Positions 36,000 through 48,171 of a stretch of DNA of 64,000 bases are shown in pieces (within the stretch, counting starts at the first letter, position 1; each line of letters opens with the position of its first letter). The notes beneath the pieces were generated by a model. It saw only the letters and a list, made by a program, of their open reading frames with translations, had not been told where the DNA came from and made no database searches. Location of the stretch: positions 361,267-425,266 of the forward strand of contig JAAGOF010000064.1 in assembly GCA_010645155.1 (NCBI GenBank), written 5' to 3'. Both the position numbers and the translations under genes were made by a program. This DNA is from Tigriopus japonicus (taxonomy: Eukaryota; Arthropoda; Copepoda; Harpacticoida; Harpacticidae).

Positions 36000-36868
36000 A
36001 GGAAGTCTCACTTATAAATGACACAAAAAATAATTCAAGGTTGCGTGAACAAAAAACAAAGTTCCGTTGCGAGTTGAGGTGGGCATTGCTACAAAGTAAT
36101 CATTTCTTCTCATTTAAGGTGAAGAAACCAACTTTCCCTCGAAAGTAATGTCACCTATGATTCTACAGGGTATACCACTTAAACTCATTCATTCAATCAA
36201 TGGCGTTGTCACATAGCTACAATCCCAAATGCCTTACATTGGCAAACAAAAGTTTAATTTCATCATGGCCACCTTTGGTCTTCACCACAGCCTTAAATCT
36301 ACCAACTGCAGCCTCAACACAGGCATGCAACTCAATCAGTTTGACGAGACTCTTCGGAATGGACGAGAAGGAAATTTTCATCCAATTGAGGTCTGGAGAT
36401 GAATCAAGACATTAATCCTTGTCCCAGAAATGAGGAAAGACATCTTGACAATAATTTTGAGCAAGTTGTGTGGTATGTCAAGCAGCCTCATCTTACTGGG
36501 ATAGCAGGGAAGTTCAAAGGGCAATTTTGAACAGTTAAAATTTTTCTTACAAATATTGATGAAAAAATTTAACTAACACCAAACATTGCAGGGAAATCAT
36601 TCCCTTGCATCGGTTATAAACCTGTGAACAAGCAAGGAAAAAAATACTTTGCCAAAAGAATACGCAAAACATTTTGTTTAAACAAAAAGTGTGAAACTAA
36701 TAAAAGGCCAGTGCACTAAAGGTAGGAGGAATCTTTGGTCTTAATTTAGAAGGGACATCTTGTAGAAGAAGGACTCTCTTGAGTTTCGAAATGGATCTTA
36801 CCACGGAACTTTGTCTTTTTTGCTCACGCAACCCTGAATTAATTTTTGTGTCCTTTATAAGTGAGAAT
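36000..36868. mobile_element. Tc1/mariner-like element with decayed transposase
   Basis: Inverted ends of about 42 bp ('ctcacttataaatgacac', 'aattcaaggttgcgtga' on the left, the reverse on the right). It encloses the transposase remnant at 36226-36425. Solo ends are seen at 15397-15422 and 28830-28890. Confidence 0.65.
36226..36425 (-). pseudogene. C-terminal fragment of a Tc1/mariner transposase
   Basis: Minus-strand frame reads SSPDLNW, then SIPKSLVKLIELHACVEA and VGRFKAVVKTKGGH. These are the 'SPDLNP' box and the helical tail ending KAKGGH of Tc1-type DDE transposases. Upstream catalytic parts are not open. Inactive. Confidence 0.6.
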
Positions 36869-36869
36869 A

Positions 36870-39589
36870 AAGGAAGCACTTCAGTTTGTTCCTGGTTGTG
36901 GTTGAATTTAAAGCGTCAGGAAACAAAAATAAAAAAAAAACAAGTCAAATGTGGTCTTCAAACCTTTTTGAAGGGGTGTGAAGTGAAGTGATGGGCACCA
37001 GGGTGAGACCAAAGGGGCTCTATGAGTGGTGGGGAACTTCAGCCATCAATGACCAACAAACACAAGTGTTGAAAGATATGTTCAGGAGTTTCCATTCACT
37101 GAGATCTACTGAAGTGCATACGAAGGTAGGCAAATGTAGATTTATTTGAAGTATGAATAACCAATATGCTGCAATGCACCTCATTTTGGTTGCTTTTTTT
37201 GGATGCATCACAACAAGGTTTGAATAGTTAATGAACATTTTTTTGTTTGGGAGAATAAAACCTATCTCCACATTTGTTAAACACAATCCAAAAATATTTA
37301 GGGCGCTAAGAACTGGCTTTCTAAGGTCTTTGTGTTAACTCTTTCAAGTCATAAGGTGTTTGCACTCACCAAGGTGTTATGATGAAGGTGTTTGTTTTGA
37401 TTTATCTGTGCAATGGACTATGGACTATACAGTCCTAAAAGGTGCAAAAATATGGAATTGTCATAGTGATCAAAATTTTGTGCTTTCAATTCACTTGCCA
37501 TTTGCATTGAGCATTACTTTATTTGTAACTTTTTTCTTTATCTTACATTGTTCATACATTTTAGTTGCTGGTTGTATTTGTCAAAAGTTAAGGTGACCAA
37601 TGTTGTTGAACAGAATTTGTCTAGAATTGCATATTGCCCTTTCATGTAAAACAAATGATGGCTTAGCAATGTTGATACAATTATGCCGAACATAACACTG
37701 CTCTATCAAGATCAACAAGTCAAGATGAGCAATAAAAGTCAACAGTGTGTTCAATCTTAAGCCCTCCATCAAATGTTTGGTTTGGAGGCTGTTCCCTGTT
37801 TTACTTATGATACAAAAATCTTGGACAATCTATCAAATCCAGTTCACTTTGAAACAGCCTTTTCACACAAAGTTTAAAGTTTCATCAACTTTATGTGTTT
37901 TCGGAACATTAAAAGATACATCATTGTCAGCCAGCTTTGGTTTTGAAAAATTCCACTTTGATGTTAGTTTTTGTGACTATAACTATCATAGTTTCTCAAA
38001 ACATTTATACATTTGTGGGTAGGATGTGCTTCTGATTTGTTCCAAGGAAAATTTCTTAGTCCTTTATTCCTTTTACCAAGATTGGAAAAATACTTAAGGA
38101 TAAATGCAAAGACTGTCTACCCTCTGAAAACAATAACACTGATGAATTAGACCACAAATGCAACAAAACTTAGGGGAAACTATGCCCTGGAAGGATATAG
38201 TGTTATATATTCTAGTGCATTAAGCAAATGTAATGAAATACTTCTTGTTAAAATGTACTTCAATAAACACATATATAAATCAATGTTATGAAACACGTTG
38301 TAAAATAGATGAGAAGGAACAGGAAATAATTTGTTGCAAACTTGTCTATATTATGTGAAATAATAGATTGGCATCAAAAAAAAAATCACATGGTTAAAAT
38401 CAACCATTCAGGAAGAAAGATGCAAATATGACTACAATAACCTTCCCCTTAGCAGGTAAAATGGTTAGATAGTATTTCATGCAACAAGAAAATAGGAGAA
38501 TTTTATGTTCATAGTTAAACAGGATCATTAAGAATGAGCTAACTACACCAAAAAATGAAAAACTTGCTTCTTTGCTTCATTCCTTCCTCTAGCCAACCAA
38601 GCGGTCACCTCAATTTTCCGTACGACATCCAGGGTCTAGATATCTATGGGTAAATCCACCTTTATTTAACAAATCTGAACTTGTTCAGTTTTAGCCTAGT
38701 TATAAATAGTTATAACAAGAATGGTTATGTGGAAAGTTATATTTTGGACAACGGCGACAGTATTTTCTTCTTAAAGTTTTTTCAACTAATCTTACTGCCA
38801 ACTTTTAGTTCTTTTAGATTTGGGGGAAAGTCTTTGTACACCAACAGTGTGTCTCAATATAATTTCCAGATAGAAGCAAGATTGCATTTTACAAGAGCTT
38901 GCTATGCTATTAAATGCAATGCATTATTTAGTTTACAGGCAAAAATAAACTGTGTAAGGTCACTAAAAGATATACATTTCCAGTACATGAGTGGTGAACA
39001 ATTAAAAATCAAATTAACAGAGCATTGTTTCTCAGTCTAAATACTTAGATATTCTGGAAATTAGAAACAACTTCTCCAAGAATAATCAACAAGGTGATGC
39101 ATTTACAAAGTGGATACATATGCTCTGCTCAATTAAAATGTTTGCTCAAATGCAAAGACTTCTAATTACATTTATATTGTCAGAGTACAAAAAGAGATAT
39201 TTTAAGGTAAATGTGTTTTAGCGTAAAATCTGTATTGAATCAGTTAAAACAATTGAAAATGAAAACTACACACATATATGCTACTGTTTGAATCTCCAGC
39301 AATATTTCCAAAAATATCTGGAATGCTAACCATACTGTTAAATAACGCCATCATATACTTTTTAACCTCCACTTGCTCTCGAGAAATCAGGTTAAAATCC
39401 GTTATTCCAAACAGACTTCCACCTTTGCCATTGAAGAATGACTTCAATATAATTCAGGTCACTTTACTTGATAAGATCCCAACCATTCCCAATTTTGACC
39501 CTCAATTTGATATCCCCTTGAACTTACGGAGAAGTAAAAGTCTTTTAACATTCATTTACATTCTGACAAACGCAAACAAATCTTCTACA
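36870..39589. other. AT-rich stretch, no gene recognised
   Basis: Several open frames of 60-120 codons exist but have no gene-like composition, splice context or recognisable domain. No bounded element was found. Confidence 0.4.
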
Positions 39590-39995
39590 AATTTGTCTGC
39601 CTTGCTTATTGCTGAAACTGGCCAGAAGTTGAAAAGGCAAATATTTCCGGAGAATATTGTGAAATACTTGCCCAAACAAGTGGAAGATCATAGTACGAAT
39701 GGAAGTGCGCACAGCTTATTTTCAATGCCAAATCCTATAATTGCAAGAACTAATGCCTGTGAATCAAATTATCATCTTCATTGAACATCTTAGTATAACT
39801 TGGGAGAAGCAAAGCGTAGGCAGGAGGCTACATGGCCAAAAAACTGAATGTTTTTCAAAAATTTTCCTTCTACAAATACTTTGTTTGGGCAAGTTTTAAC
39901 TAGTCGCTGATGTTAAACGGCCCTTGCTGCCTACAATGAAATTTCACGACCAGCCTGCTCTGGTATCTGCACTCTGGGACCTCTCTGATATAAAG
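39590..39995. repeat. Dispersed repeat, copy 2 (site without MITE)
   Basis: Homologous to 29080-29675 and lacking the 190-bp MITE. It gives the empty-site sequence. A frame open through 39278-39784 includes the stretch shared with copy 1. Confidence 0.6.
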
Positions 39996-40676
39996 CATAA
40001 AATTCAGGGCAGCAGGAGTAAAAATGTTCAAGGTGGCAAATGTAAAAATAGGCATTCAATGATAAAATAACATTGATAAAAGTGAACAACATACATGGAT
40101 TTTATTTTATTTGATACTAATAACCACATGATTGAAAAAATATCACGTAACTTAATACTTCCAACCCAATAAAAAATTCTGATCCTGAAAGCTCTGAAGT
40201 GACGTAACGGGTAATGCTGCTTATTGCAAATCTTTGAAGTACTTTTAATTGATAATTTTGAGAGAGCCTTTAAATTTTCATCATGTTTTTTTTGATTTTT
40301 TACTTCAGTCTCAAAACTTGCGAAATGCAAAGCTCGCAAATGAGGTGTTTGGCATTTTCTTACAGCTGCAACAATTGATAACAGATGAATAGTAGCTCGG
40401 TTTTTAAACAAGTAGAAAAGACCCAAAAGCGTCTTTTGCAGAAAGAAAGCAAAAACCGACAGACATTCTGGAGGATGCAAGTAGAATGATTCGGCTTGTA
40501 CTGCACACCAGAAGAGAGTAGGTTTACAAAATGCTTTAGAACCGGCCTCTCGGAAAGAAAAGAAATCTGGCACGGTTCCAAATCTTTTATCCAAGTAACT
40601 TCGGAATGGCAAATTATCTTGCCTCGAGTCGCAGTGGCCTGTCCGTGATTTTTATTTCATTTTTCTTAATCAACTT

Positions 40677-41963
40677 ATGGCCATTAAGAGACTTACTTCT
40701 GCCCCAAAAGTAAAGACGGGTGCAGCTTTAAAATTTCGACCCCCTTTAGAGAAAGGAAGGGCATCTGCCAGTGGCACAAGACCCGTAGCCGATGCCGCGT
40801 CAGTCAAGCATATCGTGAGCATGATGGTGGTTCATTTGGCAAGAAAAATCATGTACGGGGTGGACCTGTCGCACAAGGTGGGCCTCTACATTTTTGGTGT
40901 GATGGTGTTGAGTGTGGTGGGCGACTTTTCAAAGACCTCCAGCAACTACATGGCGAATCCAAAGAACTTTTTGAACTTATACTTTGTAAAGTTTGGTTGG
41001 GGCTGGACATTACTCATAGCGGGGCTGTTCGTGTTTGTCACCAGCTATACGTACAGTTGCGGAAATGCCAATGTGATCAAGAACCAATTCATGCGCTTAA
41101 TCATTGCCAGTAGTCTGTGGTACGGAGTGACCGCTTTGTTCATTTTGGTGGAGGAGAACTCGGGGATTTGCAATGTGACCAAGTTCCTGAACAGAGAAGA
41201 ATGTATTTCCGGTGGATTTCGCTGGAAGGGATTTGATGTCTCCGGACATTGTTTCCTCCTGGTTTTTAGCAATTTGGTTCTAATTGAAGAGGGCAAAGCT
41301 TACCTTGGGTGGGAAAAGATCAAAGATATGATCCGAAACGAAGAGTACCGACGACTTAGTCCGGACTATGGCAATCCCACGGCCCCTGCTGACACGGAAT
41401 CCCCCACGGTGTTGGGAAAACTCAAGTTGACGGAGTTCTTGTACTTGAGAACCAATTACATCAAATACACCCAGCCGGTGCGATGTTTGTTTGTGATGAT
41501 GGGTGCTTTCGTCATGCTTTGGGATGTGATGTTAATATGCACGGCATTGTATTTCCACATCATGATCGAAAAAGTTATGGCCACATTGGTGGCCATTTTA
41601 TTATGGTTCATTCTGTATCGTGGGATCTACATTCACCCATGGTCACCGGGCTTACCTGGAGAGGGGCCCTTTAAATACATCTCTTTCAAGTTAAAGCAAC
41701 AGAGCGGACCCGATAAAACAGACTCCATTCGTCGACGAGAGAGACCTAAGAAAAGTGGCCGTGATGACATGCCCATGTTCATGGGAATGCCTTTATATGG
41801 AGCCAACAAAAGAGACTTGAACACGACAGATTTGAGCGTGGCGGATGAGTCCAGTACTCAGTCCTTGATTGATAGTAATGCCATTCAGCGACCATTGGGC
41901 CGAAGAAGCCGTTCGCAATCCGCTTCTAAAGCGAGCAAGTTGTCGTTGAATGCGAAGTATTAG
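40677..41963 (+). CDS. Fitm: FIT family protein (fat storage-inducing transmembrane protein)
   Basis: A single 428-codon exon. Multi-pass ER membrane protein with about six hydrophobic segments between residues 45 and 320. Family landmarks visible: NPKNFLNLYFVKFGWGWT (residues 94-111), the first conserved histidine in SGHCFLL (H191) and the second in ALYFHIMIEK (H294). FIT proteins are ER enzymes (lipid-phosphatase-like; reported acyl-CoA diphosphatase) that promote lipid-droplet budding and keep ER lipid balance; the two histidines are their key catalytic positions. Vertebrate FIT2 is about 260 residues, so this one has extra N-terminal (about 45) and C-terminal (about 105) polar, basic-Ser-rich tails, probably cytosolic. 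The ATG is the first in frame after AT-rich leader. No intron is seen, unlike most genes here. Confidence 0.88.
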   Translation: MAIKRLTSAPKVKTGAALKFRPPLEKGRASASGTRPVADAASVKHIVSMMVVHLARKIMYGVDLSHKVGLYIFGVMVLSVVGDFSKTSSNYMANPKNFLNLYFVKFGWGWTLLIAGLFVFVTSYTYSCGNANVIKNQFMRLIIASSLWYGVTALFILVEENSGICNVTKFLNREECISGGFRWKGFDVSGHCFLLVFSNLVLIEEGKAYLGWEKIKDMIRNEEYRRLSPDYGNPTAPADTESPTVLGKLKLTEFLYLRTNYIKYTQPVRCLFVMMGAFVMLWDVMLICTALYFHIMIEKVMATLVAILLWFILYRGIYIHPWSPGLPGEGPFKYISFKLKQQSGPDKTDSIRRRERPKKSGRDDMPMFMGMPLYGANKRDLNTTDLSVADESSTQSLIDSNAIQRPLGRRSRSQSASKASKLSLNAKY

Positions 41964-42584
41964 GTTCGTGACTTATCTTGTGAGCATATTTTTCACATGC
42001 TTTCCAGTTCTTGGAATGTGGCTCAAATCAGGTTTAATTTCACATCAAGTGCTTTACTTCCTGTCCTGACATTAAGTAAGAAAAGATTATTAAGAAAAAG
42101 CAAATGTATGCAAAAGGCAGGTATTTGTGGCCTTTGCCTTCCCCTTGACAAAACACTGCAATTTTATGTTAGTAGAAGACCCCTTGTTTCATAAAATAAT
42201 TAAAAAAAAACTTTATTTACACCTCTGTTTTGATCATCAATATATATGACAATCTCAAAGTGAAAGGACTATCTTATTTCATTTCTTTCGAGCTAACCAA
42301 CAACCATTGAATCCGACATCAAAAGTGGCCTGAACAAGCAGTAGGTCATTGAATGATGTTAGAGTGTCTAAAATCAACCGTGAGCTCAGTGGCAAGTTCC
42401 AAGCGGCGGTGAAATGTGACTGAATAGGGTAGAGACCGCAAGTTTTAAGTCTGGAATGGGGGCCAAAGAACTCGATGGTCAAGGGGTAGCAGTCTCCACG
42501 TAGCCAGCCAGCCGTCTGAAAAGCCTGTGTTTGTGTGTGCAATGGTTCCCCAGAATTAGACCTGGGGCAAAAATTCCCAGTACG
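41964..42584. other. Intergenic between Fitm and the LIM gene
   Basis: AT-rich 3' flank of Fitm (A-rich at 42190-42210). No other feature recognised. Confidence 0.4.
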
Positions 42585-42756
42585 ATGACGACGACGTTCA
42601 GCTCGCCAAGGAGGATTGCAAGAGACCCTCGACGACAAGTGAACTACCACGGCCACCTCAGCTACTCGTCAGACACCAACACCAGGACGGTCGTCCCAAG
42701 AACGACCTATCGCGAGTCCTCATCCGAGCACGATTCGATACTCTCTATCTCTGAGG
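42585..42756 (+). CDS. Candidate first coding exon of the Ajuba-like gene
   Basis: ATG at 42585 opens 57 codons of Ser/Thr/Arg-rich sequence (MTTTFSSPRRIARD..., ending DSILSISE) and ends at GAG G|GTGAGG, phase 1. An acceptor at 44029 (TTTAG|TT CCC ATG) has the matching phase and would place two residues before the Met of the main exon. The sequence style matches the low-complexity N-terminal half of the LIM protein. The intron would contain simple repeats and the assembly gap, so this is tentative. Confidence 0.4.
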
Positions 42757-43256
42757 GTGAGGGAACTTACTTCCTCACACGACTGGCTTCGCCAGATCCT
42801 CGGCGTAGATCAAGATTAGCACTCTACTCTCGGCAGCCTTGTCGGACAAGAAGCCAATGTTGATGGTGCTGGAGCAGTTCTTGGCCTAGTGCTAGAGGTG
42901 GTGGTGGTGGCAGGCACAACAAGCAGGGAACGAAATTCCTTTGAATCCAAGGTATAATAGCACTGGTGGTGACCCCTCTGCCGTCCATCCACTTGGAAGT
43001 TCTCTTCAAGTAAAGCTGAGCTGAATTGGAGCTGACGTACAAAACCTGGGGGAGCAAGCAACGAGGTCTGGACGGACTGACGGAGAAAGAGTGAGGGGAT
43101 CGTTCTCACCAGCTTTGGAGAGACGCAGGAAGAATGAGGATGACCAACAAGTTGAGATCATGATGAGAACGAGGATGAAGATCATGACGATGATGATCTC
43201 GATCAAGGTATACAATGATCGCGCGAGGCACCAGTTGTGATGATTGTCGTGGAGTG

Positions 43257-43428
43257 GTCGGACGGACGGACGGACGAACGAACGAACGAACAAACGAACC
43301 AACCACCCAACCACAAACTAGCACCAAGATTCCAGGCTAATACGAGATATCCGAGAGTATTCCCGAGTCTTTCCCGAAACAGAGAGACAGACAGAGAGAG
43401 AGACACGGACACGCACAACCCAAAGATC
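43257..43428. repeat. Simple repeats (GGAC/GAAC and GA-rich) before the gap
   Basis: 'gacggacggacggac' then 'gaacgaacgaacgaac' at 43257-43310 and 'agagacagacagagag' at 43380-43405. Such tracts probably caused the adjoining assembly gap. Confidence 0.75.
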
Positions 43429-43564
43429 NNNNNNNNNNNNNNNNNNNNNNNNNNNNNNNNNNNNNNNNNNNNNNNNNNNNNNNNNNNNNNNNNNNNNNNN
43501 NNNNNNNNNNNNNNNNNNNNNNNNNNNNNNNNNNNNNNNNNNNNNNNNNNNNNNNNNNNNNNNN
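43429..43564. other. Assembly gap (136 N)
   Basis: Run of N. True length unknown. Confidence 0.99.
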
Positions 43565-43602
43565 AAAAACAAACAACATTTACTGAAAAACGTTTGAAAC
43601 AA

Positions 43603-43676
43603 AAACCCTCGTGGAGGCGCGAACCCCAACTCGCTATGCAGTAAGCACGAGTGCTAGCTCTGAGCCACCACGATCT
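43603..43676 (-). mobile_element. tRNA-derived SINE head or decayed tRNA
   Basis: On the minus strand, a polymerase III A-box-like TGGCTCAGAGCTAGC is followed by a B-box-like GGTTCGCGCCT at normal tRNA spacing, and TGGGG/CTCCA can form a T stem. The acceptor stem does not pair well and a T-rich tail follows, so a tRNA-derived SINE is more likely than a working tRNA. Confidence 0.45.
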
Positions 43677-43849
43677 GTTGTTACTGGGAGGGGTATTTGT
43701 GGTTTATCTAGTGCTGCAGATGAGTCGCCTCCCAGATCGGAAGTTAGTTAGGGCCGATACGCAACAAAGATGAGGATGGTTGTTGGGCAAGCCAACCAAC
43801 CCAACAGTGGTACGTGAGGGAATGAGTTGCTGGATGTGGTGAGCCGGAT

Positions 43850-43872
43850 CATCATCATCATCATCATCATCA
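43850..43872. repeat. (ATC)n microsatellite
   Basis: Seven to eight ATC units in the presumed 5' flank or intron of the LIM gene. Confidence 0.8.
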
Positions 43873-44034
43873 ACACCACGAGTACCACCACCGTGGTCCT
43901 TGCAACACAGTGAGTGCAAGTGGTGAACTCTTTCATGCCCATTGATAAGAATATGAAACAAGTCGGGGAGAAAGGTGTGAACTGGAAAACGACTCTTGGG
44001 GCCCCACAAACTTGTGCAACTTAGTTTAGTTCCC

Positions 44035-47000
44035 ATGAGTGCCTTCATGGATCGGTATCAAGAGGAAATCCGGCGAGTGGCAGCCAAGAGTGTAAAAGAT
44101 CTCAATTTGGAGAATCTGACTAATAATCAGGTCAATCATCATGGTCAATACCGTGCCATCCCTCGACGATTATCCAATGGAAGTGACGCCTCCCACTCCT
44201 CGTCTTCTTCATCCTCCCGAAGTGGGGGTGGAACACTTGCCACTCCATCCAACGCCAATCAAGTCGTGTCCATCAATAACCAATCCATTGTGACGACATC
44301 CATCAACGTGGCCGCGGCAAAAATGCAATACTTGCAAAAGATTAATCAGATCAATTTGTCGAATCAATTAAAGTCTGCTCAGAATGTCAATGGAATTCGT
44401 CGTCAAAGTGCGGGAAGCAATCTCGCCGGAGCTCAACAGGCCTTCAGACCCAATGAGGCCGCCCTCACCAAGGCATCAAGTGCTTCGAACATTTCCAACC
44501 AACGCACCTCGATGGTGGGTTCCAATGCGATGTCGCAACATGGGAGTCACATTCCGAACCACATGGTGTCGATTGCACAGTGTCAAAATGGAACCACGCC
44601 CTCTTTGTCGTCTGGAAATGTGTCGTCGCTCAATCGTCAAGCCATAATTGCCGCCTCGCGGAATGGAACGCCCATTGTGGGCTCGTCATCAGTGCCTTGT
44701 TCTCAGAATATCGTGTTGTCCTCAAAACAGGGGCTAAGCCAAGCCGAATTATTGGCTCAACATCAACAACCCGTTCCTTCCTTGATTTTGAAACAGAATG
44801 CGGTCACGGCTCAAACGCTTCGAAGCACAAAAGTAGAACCTCTGTTTCATCCCCATATGGTCTCATCAGCCCTCCCACTCAATGTTCAGACCCCCGTGTC
44901 CAGTGTGTCGAACGATGGGAAGGTCCAATACCAGCCTGGTTCATATCCACAATTGAAGCGTGCTAGCTTGACAAATATCCCCATTTACGAAAATATCGAT
45001 GGGTATCCGGTGATCCCTCAAAGAGGACAGCAAGTTACCCCACCTCCTCCACCCCCTCCGTATTCTGGACATCACACCATTGTGTCCTCTTCGCTCACAA
45101 AAACTGTTCCAAGGTGTGGCATAAATGAAGAGAAAAAAAATCACATCTAGTGTAAGTTATTTTCTCACAAACGCAATTTACATTTTGCCTAGATCTCTGG
45201 AGGCTCGGATGCTAACAAAAAGTCCCACCTATTCCTTGTCCTCGTCCGTGGGGAGCAATATCAATGCGTTGCACCACCGTCTTTCGCCCAATAGTGGACC
45301 GTCGAGATCACAAATGACGGACAGTCCCCGAATTCGCACTGGACCTCCAGTGTACGAAAATGTAGACGATGTCCCATTAGCGCTCTTAAACGGTGAGTTA
45401 TGATTCTGTCCATATGCAAGGGATATCTTTTTAACAATTATGTATAATCATTTGTAAATGAGGCTTGGCATTGAATAATCTTTTTGTCGATAGTCCCTCT
45501 GTTGAATGGATCTTCGAATTACGTGAATTGGTCCGGTACTTTTCCAACTTCCTCAACATCTTCGTCTTCGATGAGCAATCTGAATCAGGGAATGACCAAC
45601 ACCATCACTTCCTCCACAAACCATCAGCTCTTGGCTCAATTGGCCTCGGCGCAGCAACAGTATCAACTTCAACAACAGCAGCAAATGGAACAAAATCAGT
45701 CTCAAAGGCAATCCCCGATCTCGAATACCGTCGCAGCTGTCATGTCTCATCATCTATATCGAGACTATGTGAATCTTCCCCCTCCTCCACCTTATCCTGG
45801 AACTCAAGACGATCATGAGCAACACTTGGCTCAAGTCTTGTCGTCTGCGGCTCGAACAGACATTGTGAAACAAGTGCTAAATGGAAATGGAAATCAAGGA
45901 GGTGAGTTCGGCTACTTCATGTTGCAAGCTTATCTATTTTTGAAATACAGCAAGGCCCTAAAATCAAATATTGTCGCTAGCTGAGTCAAGCTCTTATCAG
46001 TACTATTTATCCATCAAGTGTGTCGGAGGGATTTTATATGAAAATCAGAAAGATTTGCTCTCGATTCAAACTCAAAGTTTGATTCAGCAAAAGTGAAATT
46101 CGATCGCCTAAGCTTTCATAGCAAATAAGTTGACGTTTCACTTCGACAACCCCGGCTCCTAGTGTTTTCGCGAATATCCGGGTTCAAGTCATAAACATCC
46201 TGAAATAACTGCCATAATGCTCAAAGGTGTTTTTCCTTGTCCGTAATCCGACCCGAAACCGGAACCTCCCTAACAGATGCGTTCACAAATCTCACTAATG
46301 GGTTTCCATTTCCATTTCAGGTAACTACGGAACTCATCAAAATGGAGTGAGTCATTCCAACCAGATCTCTGCTCTTTTGGCCAGAACCAATTCATATGAT
46401 TCGAGCAAGTCCAGTGGTTCCAATGGAACATACTACGATACTCCTGACTTGAGCCGACTCAGTTTGAACGACTCGAAGTCGAGTCCACAAAACGGCCATG
46501 TCACACCAACCAATGTCGGTGGTCCCCTTAAACCTCCTCTTCTCCCGTACAACATCACCCCACCCAAACAAAATGGTCCCAGCGAAGCAGAACGAAAAAT
46601 GGAAGCTCTAACTCGACAAATTGAAGAGCAAATGGAAAAGGATGCGGAATCGGAATATTTTGGTAAGTCAGAAAGTGTAGATCACGTCGGGATGCAAACG
46701 AGTGTAGCTATTTGAAAGTGGTTTTGGTTGTGTAAACCGGTGGTCCTGTTTGCCATTTACTGTACTCTCTGAGCCCATTTTTGATATCTTTGGATTACTA
46801 TTAGGTGAATGTGCTGCTTGCGGTGAGAAAGTCTCAGGAAGTGGACAAGCTTGTCAAGCCATGAACTCTTTGTTTCATTCCTCGTGCTTTGTGTGTTGCT
46901 CATGTGGGAGAACTCTCAGAGGAAAGGCCTTTTACAATGTGAACGGAAAAATCTATTGTGAAGAGGATTACATGGTGAGAATGCAGGTTTCAACATTGAT

Positions 47001-47973
47001 TAGCCCTGTCTGTTGAACGAGACACGTCTTGTATTGCAGTACTCTGGTTTTCAACAAACATCTGAAAAATGTGGAATCTGTGGTCATCTCATCATGGAAA
47101 CGGTAAGGATATCGTAGTCATTGGACTAAAATTGCTTCAAGCTCATTTAGGCCTTATTTTGATCCAAATTAGATCTTACAAGCCATGGGGAAGACTTACC
47201 ATCCGGGATGTTTTCGATGTTGCGTCTGTAATGAATGTCTGGATGGCGTGCCGTTCACCGTCGATTTTGACAACAAAATCTACTGTGTAAATGACTTTCA
47301 TCGAATATTTGCTCCTAAATGTGCCGCTTGTAATGAGGCTATCACGCCCGTAGAAGTAAGTAACTTAGTAACTAACTAGACATCTTGGTTTCTGTCTGAT
47401 GAGCTTGAGGACCTGTCACTCTTACTTTAAATGGTTTTTTAGGGAACGGAAGAGACTGTGCGCGTGGTGGCCATGGAAAAAGACTTTCATGTCGATTGCT
47501 ACATCTGCGAGGGTTGTGAGATCCAATTGACGGACGAACCGGATAAGCGATGCTATCCACTCGACGATCACCTCTTTTGTAAAAGTTGCCATATTAAACA
47601 ATTGGGAGGAGTTATGTCACCAGACATCGAGGTAAGTTCTCTAACGAGTCGAGTCAACAAGTTGAAAATTGCCAAATCATCTCGCGTGCTATTGCAGCGG
47701 AATAAATCGATGTTTTCCTCGAGACAATCCGCATTTAAACCCATCCATCCTCAGCACAGGAAATATTCATGAACTCAAGAGCAAACTCACCGTAAGAAAC
47801 ATGTGTGAATAACATGTGTTCGTGGCGTGTTTGTGTATATTTCGTCCTGAATTTCCTTTTGTACATATTTGCTTGACACTTCTTCGTTTTTTACTACCAC
47901 CTCATCTTCGACCAATCAACCATTCTCAATTCTATTTCAGGGCGTATCTGCAGTCTACAATATATTGAGCTGA
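44035..47973 (+). CDS. jub: Ajuba/LIMD1/WTIP family protein with three C-terminal LIM domains
   Basis: Nine exons join in frame: 44035-45113, 45193-45392, 45494-45901, 46321-46662, 46805-46974, 47040-47102, 47173-47355, 47443-47631, 47941-47973 (888 residues). The first 675 residues are low-complexity (Ser, Asn, poly-Gln) with [10 protein letters not shown] and PPPPPYPG, potential WW/SH3 ligands, and paired YEN motifs. LIM1 (about 679-735) has C-x2-C spacing and [23 protein letters not shown]2 (about 744-800) CGICGHLI plus [19 protein letters not shown]3 (about 804-870) [11 protein letters not shown]. The wording [10 protein letters not shown] and ILQAMGK is that of Ajuba/LIMD1. Family members link junctions and tension to Hippo signalling by binding Warts/LATS; this follows from family, not from this sequence. 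Reading through the exon-8 donor would give an alternative tail ending near 47772. Confidence 0.9.
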
Positions 47974-48151
47974 ATTCCTGAGTCCTCCAACCGATGAGGA
48001 CTCCTCTTCCTCTTCATTTACTTGCATTTTCCTTCCTCGCGTCTTTTTTCTTTACTTTCTATTTTTCCACAGATCTTATTCTAAAAAATTCAACATCCGC
48101 TCTATAAAAGAAACAGATGAAACTTACAACGATCTATCCTATTCTCTTGAG

Positions 48152-48157
48152 AATAAA
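48152..48157 (+). terminator. Polyadenylation signal AATAAA of the LIM gene
   Basis: AATAAA about 180 bp after the LIM stop codon. Expected cleavage 10-25 bp further falls at or inside the stop codon of the convergent kelch gene (48172-48174). Confidence 0.65.
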
Positions 48158-48171
48158 CACATATCTGAAAA

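Noticed and set aside
40028..40612. 194-codon open frame on the minus strand upstream of Fitm
   Set aside because: It begins with a non-ATG codon, has no domain or gene-like composition and lies in AT-rich 5' flank. Treated as chance.
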